Shown piece by piece: positions 1-9,310 of a stretch of DNA of 64,000 nucleotides (positions within the stretch are counted from its first letter, which is position 1; each line of letters opens with the position of its first letter). This DNA comes from Euryarchaeota archaeon UBA86 (GTDB lineage: Archaea > Thermoplasmatota > Poseidoniia > Poseidoniales > Thalassarchaeaceae), in the NCBI GenBank assembly GCA_002503055.1, contig DAQX01000007.1, forward strand, positions 20,377 through 84,376. The letters are read 5' to 3'. The notes under the pieces are model-generated. The model did not search any database. It saw only the letters and a list, made by a program, of their open reading frames with translations, and was not told the DNA's origin. The position numbers and the translations under genes were made by a program.

Positions 1-1257
1 CCTAGGTGGGCCCCAATTCCTCCTCAGTCGTTCAATGAGGGAGGTTCTGCTAGCATTAGTCTAACTGGATTCTTGTCCGATACAGACGATGCCGGTAACC
101 CGATTCCAGCGTCCGGACTCACTCTTGAGTTGATTTCTAATTCTGACGAATCCCTAGTTGAAGCGAGTATTTCCGGACACTCATTATCGGTTAACTCACT
201 TGATGACGACTCTACTGGAATGGTCGAGTTAGGCATCAGAGCTAGTGATGGCTCCAAGACCTCCGATACTACCATCGTCTTCCATGTGCTAAATGTAAAC
301 GATGCACCTCGTTTGGATATGGATGGAATCGAAGAGTTTACTGTTGAAATGGGGGAGAGAATAACTCTGGAACTATTGGGCAGGATGACCGATATAGACG
401 ACCCCGATGTAGAAATCTGGCCTTCAGTGAGTACATTTGTCCCAAGTGCTGCTCAACTCAACCAGATAACCGGTGTTCTGACCATGGAATGGCCAGAGGC
501 AGGTACTGAGATAGTCACAATAATGCTTGAAGATAGGCACGGCGATGCAAACGCATACGCCATCACAGTCACTGTTATTGATAATCTACCATTACTTTGG
601 GATGATGATTTGACAGCCTCTTTCGACACTACCGATTACGGCACTAATCCAACGGTGATGGTTGAGAATGTCGGACCTCTAGAGCTCAATGAAATTAGAG
701 TTACTTGGTCTGTATGCAATTCCATAACTGGAATCTGCCACTCGTCCGGAGTATCTCATAATCTAGGCCCATTCATCGTCAATCCATCAAGTGGAAATGG
801 GCTTGGAATTGGCGATTATGTCACTTTGTCAGTATCGGCCGAGGATCAAGACGGATTCGATAGAATGACTGAGATTCAACTGAAGACATTCGCCACCGAA
901 CCTTCCGATACCGAAACCGAGTCAGAAGAAGGAGGAGGGGATAATAATGCAGTTTCAGGTGCATCTAAGTGGATTTCAACAGGGATTATTGTAATTGGCA
1001 TTTTACTCTCGATGGCCTTGGTTTTGACACTGGCAATCTCACTAAGGCGCCAACGCTTTGAGTCCGATGCAGCAATTGACTACACTTCGATGGCCGACGA
1101 AACTTCGGTCCCCTATCCCGAACCAACTTCTGCTCCCGGTCAGATACCTCCTCCTCCTCCAATGGTGCCGCCACTACCTCCTGAGGGACTGCCTCCGGGA
1201 TGGACCATGGAACAGTGGCACTACTACGGCGAAGAGTACCTTCGCCGCCGCCAATAG
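1..1257 (+). CDS. C-terminal end of a large cadherin/Ig-like surface protein (5' truncated by window)
   Basis: The frame is open from base 1, so this is the last 418 residues of a longer protein. The visible part has extracellular beta-sandwich repeats of the cadherin-like type: a segment rich in FNEGGSASISL and LSDTDD motifs at residues 11-31, then NVNDAPRLDMD near residue 100. One membrane helix follows at about 324-350, then a basic stop-transfer RRQR and a short cytoplasmic tail. The tail is proline-rich (PPPPPMVPPLPP) and ends with GWTMEQWHYYGEEYL and RRRQ. I infer a large cell-surface adhesion or binding protein anchored at its C terminus; the ligand is unknown. A 76-base gap separates it from lonB. 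Confidence 0.75.
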   Translation, partial: PRWAPIPPQSFNEGGSASISLTGFLSDTDDAGNPIPASGLTLELISNSDESLVEASISGHSLSVNSLDDDSTGMVELGIRASDGSKTSDTTIVFHVLNVNDAPRLDMDGIEEFTVEMGERITLELLGRMTDIDDPDVEIWPSVSTFVPSAAQLNQITGVLTMEWPEAGTEIVTIMLEDRHGDANAYAITVTVIDNLPLLWDDDLTASFDTTDYGTNPTVMVENVGPLELNEIRVTWSVCNSITGICHSSGVSHNLGPFIVNPSSGNGLGIGDYVTLSVSAEDQDGFDRMTEIQLKTFATEPSDTETESEEGGGDNNAVSGASKWISTGIIVIGILLSMALVLTLAISLRRQRFESDAAIDYTSMADETSVPYPEPTSAPGQIPPPPPMVPPLPPEGLPPGWTMEQWHYYGEEYLRRRQ

Positions 1258-1283
1258 GCGAGTTTTCCCTTTGCCTTGTTTAA

Positions 1284-1303
1284 CGCACCTTCAAGAAGGT
1301 GCG
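1284..1303. promoter_or_regulatory. Perfect 9-bp inverted repeat upstream of lonB
   Basis: The arms CGCACCTTC (1284-1292) and GAAGGTGCG (1295-1303) are exact reverse complements separated by AA. The repeat starts directly after a TATA-like TTTAAC at 1280-1284 and ends 30 bases before the lonB ATG, so it covers the expected region between TATA box and transcription start. That position suits a repressor operator for a protease gene. It could instead be a terminator hairpin for the upstream gene, but no T-run follows. The repeat is seen; the role is inferred. Confidence 0.45.
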
Positions 1304-1333
1304 AGCATCAGGGAGTACCCCGGGGGAGCGTAG

Positions 1334-3385
1334 ATGAGTGATTCCAAGCAGTCTCAGGACGAGGTGAATGAGGGAGCGGATGCTCTCGAGTCGTGGGAAG
1401 ACGGTCCAGCCTTCGGAGCGTCTGAGGACAAAGATCCAATTTGTGAAAACCCAATCGAAGAATGGATTGAGGGAGTTCAGATTAATTCCACCGAGGAAGT
1501 CCCTATTCCAGACAAACTCGTTGACCAAGTAATCGGCCAGGAAGCAGCTTCGATTGTAGTCAGGAAAGCCGCGGAGCAGCGCCGACATGTCATCATGGTC
1601 GGCGAGCCAGGGACTGGCAAGTCGATGCTCTCTAGGTCAATGACAGAGTTCCTGCCTCGAGAACAACTCGAAGATATTCTAGTGTTCAGAAACCAAGAAG
1701 ATGAGAATGAGCCAAGAGTCAGGACAGTTCCTGCTGGAAGAGGCTCTAGGATTATCTCTGAGCGTAAAGCACAGATTAGGATACAGAAGGAGAGGACAAA
1801 CAGAACCCTTCTTTTCATCGCCCTTGTAATTGGCGCCGCATTACTTCTAGCCACTATTTCGAGCGGCGAGATTCTAACATTCATCTTTGGCTCATTCATC
1901 CTAGTATTCGGATACTTCTTCCTCAGAACCCGCCTGACAGCGGGAGAGGATGCAAATACCCCGAAACTGCTCATCAAGCACGAGAGGGACGACGAGCCCC
2001 CATTCATCGATGCGACTGGAACTCTAGCCGGGGCACTTCTAGGCGATGTAAGGCACGACCCATTCCAATCGGGAGCCGATCTCGCAACCCCTGCTCACGA
2101 GAGAGTTGAGCCCGGGGCAGTTCACAGGGCCAATAAGGGAGTACTGTACATTGATGAGATCCGAATGCTCAGAATGGAAGAGCAGCAGGCTCTGCTTGTC
2201 GCGATGCAGGAGAAGGAACTTCCCATTAGCGGTCGCTCAGAACGCTCATCAGGTGCGCTCACCAAGTCTGAGCCAGTTCCGACTGATTTCATTCTCATCG
2301 CTGCAGGAAATCTAGACAGCATTCAGAACATGCATCCAGCCCTGAGAAGCCGAATCCGAGGATACGGCTACGAGGTCTATGTAAACACGGACATGCCCGA
2401 CACCGAGCGCAATCGCCGACGCCTCATCAGATTCATTGCCCAAGAGGTAAGGAATGAACTGAAGAAGAGTTCAGGCAAGCCGATACCGCACTTCAACAAG
2501 GGTTCAATTGCACTCATTCTGAAGGAGGCCCAAAGGCGAGCCGGCCGTAGGGGAAAACTCTCTCTTAGGCTAAGAGAATTAGGTGGACTAGTCAGAATAG
2601 CCGGTGATCTTGCTGCAGAAGAGAGTGCGGAATTCACAGGCCCAGAACATGTTACTAGGGCGAGAATGATTGCCAAACCTCTAGAGCAACAAGTAGCCGA
2701 TCGCTACTTGGATAGGCAGGCAGAGTATGCTATGCTAGTCAACAGTGGAAACCGAGTAGGCAGAGTAAACGGCCTAGCCGTACTAGGTGCAGACAGCGGT
2801 CTTTCCGACTATTCAGGAGTAGTCCTGCCTGTTGAGGCAATGGTTACTCCGGCTCAAGGAATGTCTGGCAGAGTTATCGCCACTGGCGGGCTATCGGACC
2901 TAGCAAATGAGAGCGTAACTAACATCAGCGCGGTCGTCAAGAAGTTGACTGGCAAGGACATCAAGGATTACGATTTACATGTCCAGTTCCCTGGGACTCA
3001 CAATGTCGATGGAGACAGCGCATCAATCACTATGGCCACAGCAATAATCAGCGCCTTTGAAGGCGTTCCAATAGAACAGAATCTAGCAATGACAGGCTCA
3101 CTCTCTGTCAGAGGAGAAATTCTCCCAGTTGGCGGTGTCACCGCTAAGATTGAAGCCGCGGCCAAGTCCGGCATCGAAAGAGTCGTCATACCTCGCGCCA
3201 ACATGCAGGATGTATTGATGGATGAGAAGTGGGAGGAGAAGGTCGAGGTCCTCCCCGTTGACTCTCTTGACGAAGTTCTGCAGCATGCTCTCGTCGGCGC
3301 AGAGGAGAAAGTCACTCTGGTCGAGCGTCTGGCTAAGGTAATCGACACAATCTCGAAGGGAACAGATACCCAACCCTCGGCTTGA
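1334..3385 (+). CDS. lonB: Archaeal membrane-anchored ATP-dependent Lon protease (LonB)
   Basis: 683 residues, the usual size for archaeal LonB, which degrades misfolded and regulatory proteins at the inner face of the membrane. Walker A is GEPGTGKS (90-97) and Walker B is LYIDEI (271-276). Two membrane helices at about 158-175 and 180-198 are inserted between the Walker motifs, as is typical of LonB and unlike bacterial Lon. The C-terminal protease domain carries the Ser-Lys dyad: Ser562 in DGDSASIT and Lys605 in GGVTAKIEAA. There is no bacterial Lon N-terminal domain. The ATG has a purine-rich GGGGGAG upstream. The inverted repeat at 1284-1303 may regulate it. Confidence 0.95.
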   Translation: MSDSKQSQDEVNEGADALESWEDGPAFGASEDKDPICENPIEEWIEGVQINSTEEVPIPDKLVDQVIGQEAASIVVRKAAEQRRHVIMVGEPGTGKSMLSRSMTEFLPREQLEDILVFRNQEDENEPRVRTVPAGRGSRIISERKAQIRIQKERTNRTLLFIALVIGAALLLATISSGEILTFIFGSFILVFGYFFLRTRLTAGEDANTPKLLIKHERDDEPPFIDATGTLAGALLGDVRHDPFQSGADLATPAHERVEPGAVHRANKGVLYIDEIRMLRMEEQQALLVAMQEKELPISGRSERSSGALTKSEPVPTDFILIAAGNLDSIQNMHPALRSRIRGYGYEVYVNTDMPDTERNRRRLIRFIAQEVRNELKKSSGKPIPHFNKGSIALILKEAQRRAGRRGKLSLRLRELGGLVRIAGDLAAEESAEFTGPEHVTRARMIAKPLEQQVADRYLDRQAEYAMLVNSGNRVGRVNGLAVLGADSGLSDYSGVVLPVEAMVTPAQGMSGRVIATGGLSDLANESVTNISAVVKKLTGKDIKDYDLHVQFPGTHNVDGDSASITMATAIISAFEGVPIEQNLAMTGSLSVRGEILPVGGVTAKIEAAAKSGIERVVIPRANMQDVLMDEKWEEKVEVLPVDSLDEVLQHALVGAEEKVTLVERLAKVIDTISKGTDTQPSA

Positions 3386-3435
3386 AGCATCATCAATGCT
3401 CAAGGCCCTCTTCCTCTCGTAGCAGACGGGATAGG

Positions 3436-4770
3436 ATGTCGGACGAAGACAAATCACCGATGGGAATACTGTTCCTAGTTGTTCTAGTTGACATGATTGG
3501 ATTCACAATTGTGATTCCATTTCTAACCTATTTCGTGCAAGACCTTGCCACTGCAGACGGTATCACTGATGTAGGAAGCAGAGACCTCTGGGTTGGCATT
3601 GTCATCTCGGTGTATTCTCTAGCCCAATTTATTTTCACTCCAATTCTAGGTTCATTGAGCGACAGAATGGGTCGCAGGCCAATACTGATGATTGGTTTGA
3701 TTTCGAACACCATCTTTTTCACCGTCTTCGGACTATCTGGAAGCTTGACTATGGCGGTAATCGCTCGCTTCCTTGCGGGAGCCGGGAACGGAAATATCGC
3801 AGTTGCGCGCGCCTACATTGGAGATATCTCTGAGCCCGAACAAGTAGCCAAGCGAATGGGCATGATAGGGGCTGCATTCGGACTAGGATTCATGATTGGA
3901 CCATTCATTGGCGGCTTACTATCCGATCCCTCTGAAAGTTTCGGAGCTCCCTTCGACGGGCAGATTTGGATAGACCATCCGTACCTGCTCCCTTGCCTAT
4001 TCTCTAGCGCTCTTTCCCTAATCAGTTTCATGTTAGCAATTACTCGGTTGCCAGAAAGTCTACCTGAAGATAACCGCCGATCTTCGGAGGACTCAATTCT
4101 CAAAGAATTCGGAGGTATGTTCAGTAAAATCGCAGGAGTCATGAAACTACCCACAGTATCCTCGTTGGTCTCAATCAACTTCCTCTTCCTAATGGGATTC
4201 AGTATGATGCATGGAACATTCATTCTGTTTACTTCGATGGATCCAGATAGTGGAGGACTAGGCTGGAGCGAGTTAGATAATGGATGGGTATTCGCTTTCA
4301 TTGGCCTATTGGGCGCTATTGTCCAAGGTGCATTAATCGGGCCTTTGACACAACGATTCAATATGTCTAGATTGATGCTAATCGGAACCCTACTATGTGG
4401 TGCTGGAATTGCTAGCATACCATATGTACCATACGAAGCCAGTTGGTTGATCTTCGGATCATCCGCAGGGTTGGCCATAGGAAATGGTCTCTTTTCACCT
4501 ACTCAATCCTCACTTCTCACCTTCGAGACAAAAATTAGAGGTTATGAGTTAGGCATGGTTATGGGTGCGCAGGAAGGATATGGTGCACTAGCTAGGATTT
4601 TCGGCCCGTTAACTGCTGCATATATCTGGTCGCTGACAGTTCAAGGAGAGGGCCTTTGGGCCTATCACACCGCATTTAGAGTGGCAGGAATCATTTTCCT
4701 CCTAGCCTTCCTAATGCAGACGCGTTTGAGGCTCAGTGAGGCCAATACTCGGGGAGTTACTGGGAGTTGA
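3436..4770 (+). CDS. MFS transporter, drug/tetracycline-exporter-like
   Basis: 444 residues with about 12 hydrophobic segments. MFS motif A is clear between helices 2 and 3: GSLSDRMGRRPI at 72-83. The N terminus (DMIGFTIVIPFLTYFV) resembles the tetracycline-resistance/multidrug exporter branch, which are proton-coupled antiporters. Substrate cannot be told from sequence. A TTG 18 codons upstream would overlap the lonB stop, but the ATG at 3436 places the protein start just before the first helix and is preferred. The gene follows lonB by 50 bases and is followed by the asparaginase after one base, so these may be co-transcribed. Confidence 0.85.
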   Translation: MSDEDKSPMGILFLVVLVDMIGFTIVIPFLTYFVQDLATADGITDVGSRDLWVGIVISVYSLAQFIFTPILGSLSDRMGRRPILMIGLISNTIFFTVFGLSGSLTMAVIARFLAGAGNGNIAVARAYIGDISEPEQVAKRMGMIGAAFGLGFMIGPFIGGLLSDPSESFGAPFDGQIWIDHPYLLPCLFSSALSLISFMLAITRLPESLPEDNRRSSEDSILKEFGGMFSKIAGVMKLPTVSSLVSINFLFLMGFSMMHGTFILFTSMDPDSGGLGWSELDNGWVFAFIGLLGAIVQGALIGPLTQRFNMSRLMLIGTLLCGAGIASIPYVPYEASWLIFGSSAGLAIGNGLFSPTQSSLLTFETKIRGYELGMVMGAQEGYGALARIFGPLTAAYIWSLTVQGEGLWAYHTAFRVAGIIFLLAFLMQTRLRLSEANTRGVTGS

Positions 4771-4771
4771 G

Positions 4772-5560
4772 ATGATGACGACACCTGCAGTAGTGGCACA
4801 TGGAGGAGCGGGACCGGGTCCCGATAGGCAGCTAAATGTCGAGATGGCGGTTAAAGTGGCGGCCGAGATTCTCCAATCTGGCGGTTCGGCAATCGACGCA
4901 GCCGTAGAAGCCTGTGCGGTACTGGAAGATGATCCGGTTTTCAATGCAGGAACAGGCGGCGTCTTCAGGAACGATGGATCAGTCTCTCTAGATGCATCGA
5001 TTCAGACTTCGGATGGCAGGATTGGATTCGTAATCGGAATGGAAGAAACACCCAATCCGATACGAGTAGCAAAAGATCTCCTCGATGAGGAGATAAATGG
5101 CCTTGCTGGACTCGGGGCGAGAATCTGGGCCGATCAGAGAGGCCACACCAAGGCCCCAGTAGAGGGCCGACCTCCTCACGGTGGCGAGGGAGATACGGTC
5201 GGAGTTATTGCCCGTGACTCCAGCGGACTTCTGGCCTGTGCAACAAGTACTGGTGGCACCAGTCACAGACCCGCCGGTAGGGTCGGAGATGTACCCTTGC
5301 CCGGCTCGGGTTTCTGGGCCGATGAAAGAGCCTCGGTTGCAGCCACAGGAGTGGGCGAGGCAATTACTACCGCTCTTCTGAGTTACAGAGTTCATGATAG
5401 ATTCACAAACTCTTCTTCAGAACTTTTGACCTCTATGAAATGGGGTATTTCAGAGTTGATTGATTCAGGAGTATCGGTAGGTCTGATTGGTCTAGACTCA
5501 GAAGGCGAGGGAATAGGATATTCCAATACCGATATGCCATGGGCCGCTTGGTTGGGTTGA
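4772..5560 (+). CDS. Isoaspartyl peptidase / L-asparaginase (Ntn-hydrolase family)
   Basis: 262 residues. These enzymes self-cleave before a threonine and hydrolyse isoaspartyl dipeptides or asparagine. The predicted nucleophile is Thr142 in GEGDTVGV. The family's glycine-rich start (HGGAGPG, 10-16), the NAGTGG loop (58-63) and the substrate-binding STGGTSHRPAGRVGDVP segment are all present. The ATG at 4772 lies one base after the MFS stop with GGGAG about 10 bases upstream, suggesting translational coupling. A role in repair or turnover of isoaspartyl peptides is family knowledge; pairing with the PCMT-like protein at 43.3 kb is only a possibility. Confidence 0.9.
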   Translation: MMTTPAVVAHGGAGPGPDRQLNVEMAVKVAAEILQSGGSAIDAAVEACAVLEDDPVFNAGTGGVFRNDGSVSLDASIQTSDGRIGFVIGMEETPNPIRVAKDLLDEEINGLAGLGARIWADQRGHTKAPVEGRPPHGGEGDTVGVIARDSSGLLACATSTGGTSHRPAGRVGDVPLPGSGFWADERASVAATGVGEAITTALLSYRVHDRFTNSSSELLTSMKWGISELIDSGVSVGLIGLDSEGEGIGYSNTDMPWAAWLG

Positions 5561-5625
5561 CACTTCTGATATTCCGGGGATGCGCTTAAGGAGTCTCCTC
5601 AGGTCGCCGGGCCCGAGGGGTACCA

Positions 5626-5901
5626 ATGACTGATATCGAGACTAGGATTGAGCAGATTGCTCAGGTAATTGGACAGTTTGATGACGCACAGGTTCCACGT
5701 AACATCAGGACCTCATCCAAGGATGCAGTAGAACAGTGGTTACTAAACAAGAATAAGGAGATGGATTTGAGGCTGGGGATGACCGCTTCAATCTTGGATG
5801 AGATATTCAATGACTCCAATCTTCCAATCCACTTCGGGCCGATGTGCCTGCAGGTTCAGACCGTTCTAGAGACTCTTCTGAATGAAGTCAGAGGCTCCTG
5901 A
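5626..5901 (+). CDS. UPF0147 family archaeal protein
   Basis: 91 residues, the usual size of this conserved archaeal family of unknown function. Recognisable family motifs are VPRNIR (23-28), the central region around SILDEIFNDSNLPIH (65-79), and a helical C-terminal segment QTVLETLLNEV. It is predicted all-alpha and cytoplasmic. The gene has its own promoter region (CTTAAGG at about 5585) and a GAGGGG ribosome binding site before the ATG. The class V aminotransferase starts 8 bases after its stop. Confidence 0.85.
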   Translation: MTDIETRIEQIAQVIGQFDDAQVPRNIRTSSKDAVEQWLLNKNKEMDLRLGMTASILDEIFNDSNLPIHFGPMCLQVQTVLETLLNEVRGS

Positions 5902-5909
5902 GCCTTGAA

Positions 5910-7058
5910 GTGCAATGCTCCCTAGGGGCCATCGGGGATTCTTTGTCTGGTTGGATAAATCTGTCCTATGCCAATGTGGCTACTACATCTCCAGCAGCAC
6001 ATCAAATCTCGATGGAGTGGTCAGATGCATTGGCCAGGGGAGGAGCTGCAGAATTTGATGGCGAGGCAGAGAAGAATGGCATGATGCCACTGAGAAGAGC
6101 CACTGCGAGACTACTATCCTGTAAAGTCGAGGATGTGTGCGTAGGATCCAGTGCTACTGAGCTTCTATGCTCAGTAGCATGGGCCAAATCTCCTCCTAAG
6201 GGCAGTAATATCGTCTCAACCAGAGCTTCTTTCCCATCGACTGTCTATCCGTGGACTAGAGTTGCCGATGCTAATGGTGCTGAAGTCAGGCTAGCAGATC
6301 ACGACTCAGACCTCTATACTGAACCAAATGACATTATTTCTCTTATTAATCAGGATACCTCCGTCGTTACGATTTCACATGTTGAGTTCTCTAGTGGGCA
6401 GAGATACGATTTGAGAAAATTAGCAGATGCTGCGCATTCGGTTGGTGCAATACTTGTGGTCGATGCAACACAATCGATGGGCATGGTCCCAATCGATGCC
6501 CCCAATTCTGGAGCAGATGTAATCGTCTCATCTGGATACAAGTGGCTGCGCGGGACCTACGGGGCTGCTGTTGGATACATCTCACCATCCGTACTTCCAG
6601 ACATGTACCCCGGATTATTGGGATTCAGGAGTCATGATGACATCTGGGATTTACGCGCTGAGAGGTTGACATTACCTCGGGATGCCAGTCGCTTCGAGTA
6701 CACAACAATACACTTCGGAGCCGCCTTGGGTCTAGCCAAAGCGGTGGATGAGATTTGTGACTTCGGAATACAAGAGGTTTGGGAGCATGATCTAAAACTC
6801 GCGGACAAGGTTATCGATGAAGCCAAACGCATTGGACTCAGCATCGTATCTCCAATTTCTGAGGATGAAAGAAGCGCCATAATCGGTCTCCGTATGCCAG
6901 AAGGCGTGAGCAGTGAGGTCATCGCCCGCAGACTACAGGACGAGTACTCCATATTGGTCACCAGCAGAGCAGGATTGCTACGAGTCTCTCCTCATATGGA
7001 CAACACAACTGAGGAAGTAGGAATGCTATTTGATGCTCTCGAGAAAATACTCTCATAG
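5910..7058 (+). CDS. Class V aminotransferase / cysteine-desulfurase-like PLP enzyme
   Basis: 382 residues of fold-type I PLP enzyme. Lys211 in SSGYKWLRG is the predicted Schiff-base lysine, Asp185 in VVDATQS pairs with the PLP ring nitrogen, and His157 in TISHVEF sits near the cofactor. It lacks an obvious cysteine-desulfurase Cys loop (GxHC) near the C terminus, so it is more likely an aminotransferase or lyase than a sulfur donor; substrate unknown. The GTG start gives the N-terminal strand NLSYANVATTSP expected in the family; the next ATG (6012) would delete it. It overlaps the convergent LysE gene by 6 bases. Confidence 0.8.
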   Translation: MQCSLGAIGDSLSGWINLSYANVATTSPAAHQISMEWSDALARGGAAEFDGEAEKNGMMPLRRATARLLSCKVEDVCVGSSATELLCSVAWAKSPPKGSNIVSTRASFPSTVYPWTRVADANGAEVRLADHDSDLYTEPNDIISLINQDTSVVTISHVEFSSGQRYDLRKLADAAHSVGAILVVDATQSMGMVPIDAPNSGADVIVSSGYKWLRGTYGAAVGYISPSVLPDMYPGLLGFRSHDDIWDLRAERLTLPRDASRFEYTTIHFGAALGLAKAVDEICDFGIQEVWEHDLKLADKVIDEAKRIGLSIVSPISEDERSAIIGLRMPEGVSSEVIARRLQDEYSILVTSRAGLLRVSPHMDNTTEEVGMLFDALEKILS

Positions 7059-7673
7059 ATGAGGCTGCATTATTGCAGCGGCGATGAAAAACATAATGCA
7101 AGCAATCGACAAATCGATGTATCTCCAGGACTTAGGCTTGTTCAGAACCTCTGAGAGACTCTTCGCCCCATATCCAAGCGAGAAGAAGAATACGAATGAG
7201 GCAGTAGCGGCACCAATTCCGAAGGCTATTCTCTCATCACCTAGGTATCTGCTTGAAGTGCCCCCTATTAGCAACAAAGTGTCCACATATACATGCGGAT
7301 TGAGGAATGTGAATGCAGCAGCAGCCCCAATAGTGGCCTTGAGGCTAGACTCGCCCTCTCCCTCAGTCGACATTCCTTCTGGATTCATCGCTGATCTGAT
7401 TCTGAGAAATCCATATCCAACGAGAAACAATGTCGCCCCAATTGCAATCGTCTTCTCTGCTCCTTCAATACTAGAAAGAAAGGCCCCCATTCCCAACACT
7501 CCAGCTGTAATCAGGACAGCATCGAAAATAGAGCAGGCTAGACAGACAGCAAACACATGCGATTTCATCAATCCCTGCCGCATCACGAAGACATTCTGCG
7601 GCCCCAATGCTAGAATCAGGCCAATACTGAGGGCGAATCCTTCGACTGCCGCAGAGCCGATTGCCATGCTCAT
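7053..7673 (-). CDS. LysE/ArgO-family amino-acid exporter
   Basis: 206 residues with about six membrane helices. The N-terminal segment GFALSIGLILALGPQNVFVMRQGL matches the LysE superfamily signature (GPQNxFVxxQG). Family members export basic amino acids or related metabolites; the exact substrate is unknown. The start codon overlaps the L40e stop by 4 bases (ATGA), so the two genes are co-transcribed and probably translationally coupled. A second in-frame Met at residue 3 is an alternative start. Confidence 0.85.
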   Translation of the reverse strand: MSMAIGSAAVEGFALSIGLILALGPQNVFVMRQGLMKSHVFAVCLACSIFDAVLITAGVLGMGAFLSSIEGAEKTIAIGATLFLVGYGFLRIRSAMNPEGMSTEGEGESSLKATIGAAAAFTFLNPHVYVDTLLLIGGTSSRYLGDERIAFGIGAATASFVFFFSLGYGAKSLSEVLNKPKSWRYIDLSIACIMFFIAAAIMQPHL

Positions 7674-7825
7674 GTCTTTCTACGCTCTACTGCCTTCTTT
7701 CGGAATCCTGTGTATCCACACTTTCGGCAAGCACGCGGTTTGCTGCCGCGATGGGTAGCGCTGCACTTCATGCATATCCACTTGTCAAGCAGGCGCCTCT
7801 CTGCCTCTGGATGCCTCTGAGCCAT
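7670..7825 (-). CDS. rpl40e: 50S ribosomal protein L40e
   Basis: 51 residues, matching archaeal L40e, a tiny zinc-binding protein of the large subunit. A C4 zinc site is formed by Cys18, Cys21, Cys33 and Cys36 (CMKC and CRKC), followed by a basic tail GYTGFRKKAVERRK. The family N terminus is recognisable (HPEAERRLLDKWIC). A much longer reading frame extends upstream, but that part is antisense to purA and not ribosomal, so the ATG at 7825 is chosen. It leads a two-gene operon with the LysE exporter and is divergent from purA across about 115 bases. Confidence 0.93.
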   Translation of the reverse strand: MAQRHPEAERRLLDKWICMKCSATHRGSKPRACRKCGYTGFRKKAVERRKT

Positions 7826-7940
7826 GCAGACCGGCCGACCTGCCGGCCATTCATAATCGCTTCCCACCCGAAAACCATCAGAAATCAGTCCCGTATTCAG
7901 CCAAAGCATTGATTCGCCCTCTGCACTGCCCTTCGCTACG

Positions 7941-9287
7941 GTGCCTGCCAGCGTTGTGCTCGGAGCCCAGTGGGGGGATGAAGGTAAGGGCAAGGCCATA
8001 GACCAACTCGCCGAGCAGTCTACCTGGGCTGTTCGCTTCCAAGGAGGCAACAATGCGGGCCATACAATCGTAGTCGGAGATACCACTCTCAAACTACACC
8101 AAATTCCTTCTGGGGTTACCTACAATCACTGTAACCTAGTTCTAGGAGATGGTATGGTAATCGACCCGTGGGTACTCGAAGAGGAACTCGATAGATGGCA
8201 CGACCTCACAGGTGAGAGGCCGGAAGGAGTTAGGCTATTCATCAGCGAGAGGGCATCTGTAATTCTTCCATTCCACAGGCTGTATGATGGAGCAGACAAG
8301 GTGGTCGGGACTACTGGCCGAGGAATCGGCCCGACTTATCGCGACCGAATTGAGAGAGTCGGCATCAGATTCGCGGACATCTCCGGATTAATTGCTGATG
8401 ACAAGTCCCTAGCTTCGCAAGCTGAGAGGATGACCAAGCAACTGTCAACAGTGGGCGTCGGAGAAGCAATCGACGCCTCTTCACTGAAATCAGATCTGCA
8501 GTGGATTTTGAATCGCTTCGGTACAGCAATCAAGCCAACTGGTGTGATGGTAGATATTGCACTAAGTAATGGAGAAAATGTCCTACTTGAGGGCGCACAA
8601 GGAGCAATGCTCGACATAGATCAGGGCACCTATCCATTCGTGACTTCGTCAGTCACTAGTAGGGCCAATGCTACACATGGTGCTGGCATTCATCCCGGGC
8701 ATGTCGAAGAATGCTTTGGAATCACCAAGGCATACACAACCAGAGTAGGAAACGGACCATTCCCTACTGAACTATCACTCGAAGAAGGACCAGGCCAACA
8801 CATGGCGCAAATTGGAAACGAGTACGGTACAACCACAGGAAGGCCTCGTAGAACAGGCTGGCTGGACATGGTCGCTCTCCGTGAAAGCAATCGAATCAAT
8901 GGATATACTGGCCTAGTCGTAACTAAGTTGGATGTCCTAGGGGGTCTCGATGAACTGAAGATTTGCGTTGGCTACGAGATGGATGGTAAGACGATTCATG
9001 TAATGCCAACCACCAGCGAAGACCTTGCTCGCTGCAAACCAATCTACGAGACCCACATCGGATTCCCGTCGCTTTCACTAGACGAATGGATTGAGATGGC
9101 AGACGCTTCTAGAGACAATGGCACCGGGTTCGATGCATTCCCTGACATTATCAAGCAGTACATCGAGAGAATCGAGACTCTAGCTGGTATCCCTGTAGTA
9201 AGCGTAGGCGTCGGCCCAGACCGCCGAGCATCAGTTGCTAGCAAAGAAGGGCCGTTCGATTTCCCCTCTGCCGAGGCAACCTTCTAA
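7941..9287 (+). CDS. purA: Adenylosuccinate synthetase
   Basis: 448 residues. PurA joins IMP and aspartate using GTP in the first step from IMP to AMP. The N-terminal GQWGDEGKGK-type loop is intact (GAQWGDEGKGKAID), with catalytic Asp13, and the second catalytic residue lies in NNAGHTIVV. Further signatures are TGRGIGPTYRDR (IMP binding) and EGAQGAMLDIDQGTYPFVT. The GTG start at 7941 gives the standard short lead into the first beta strand. purF of the same pathway is at 28 kb. Confidence 0.96.
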   Translation: MPASVVLGAQWGDEGKGKAIDQLAEQSTWAVRFQGGNNAGHTIVVGDTTLKLHQIPSGVTYNHCNLVLGDGMVIDPWVLEEELDRWHDLTGERPEGVRLFISERASVILPFHRLYDGADKVVGTTGRGIGPTYRDRIERVGIRFADISGLIADDKSLASQAERMTKQLSTVGVGEAIDASSLKSDLQWILNRFGTAIKPTGVMVDIALSNGENVLLEGAQGAMLDIDQGTYPFVTSSVTSRANATHGAGIHPGHVEECFGITKAYTTRVGNGPFPTELSLEEGPGQHMAQIGNEYGTTTGRPRRTGWLDMVALRESNRINGYTGLVVTKLDVLGGLDELKICVGYEMDGKTIHVMPTTSEDLARCKPIYETHIGFPSLSLDEWIEMADASRDNGTGFDAFPDIIKQYIERIETLAGIPVVSVGVGPDRRASVASKEGPFDFPSAEATF

Positions 9288-9310
9288 TCGGTCAACTATG
9301 GCCCCCTGTC

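Noticed and set aside
1284..1303. Bacterial rho-independent terminator
   Set aside because: The stem has no T-run and sits after a TATA-like box, so an operator is as likely.
7670..8092. A 140-residue minus-strand reading frame
   Set aside because: Only its last 51 residues match L40e; the rest is antisense to purA and low complexity, so the short form is annotated.
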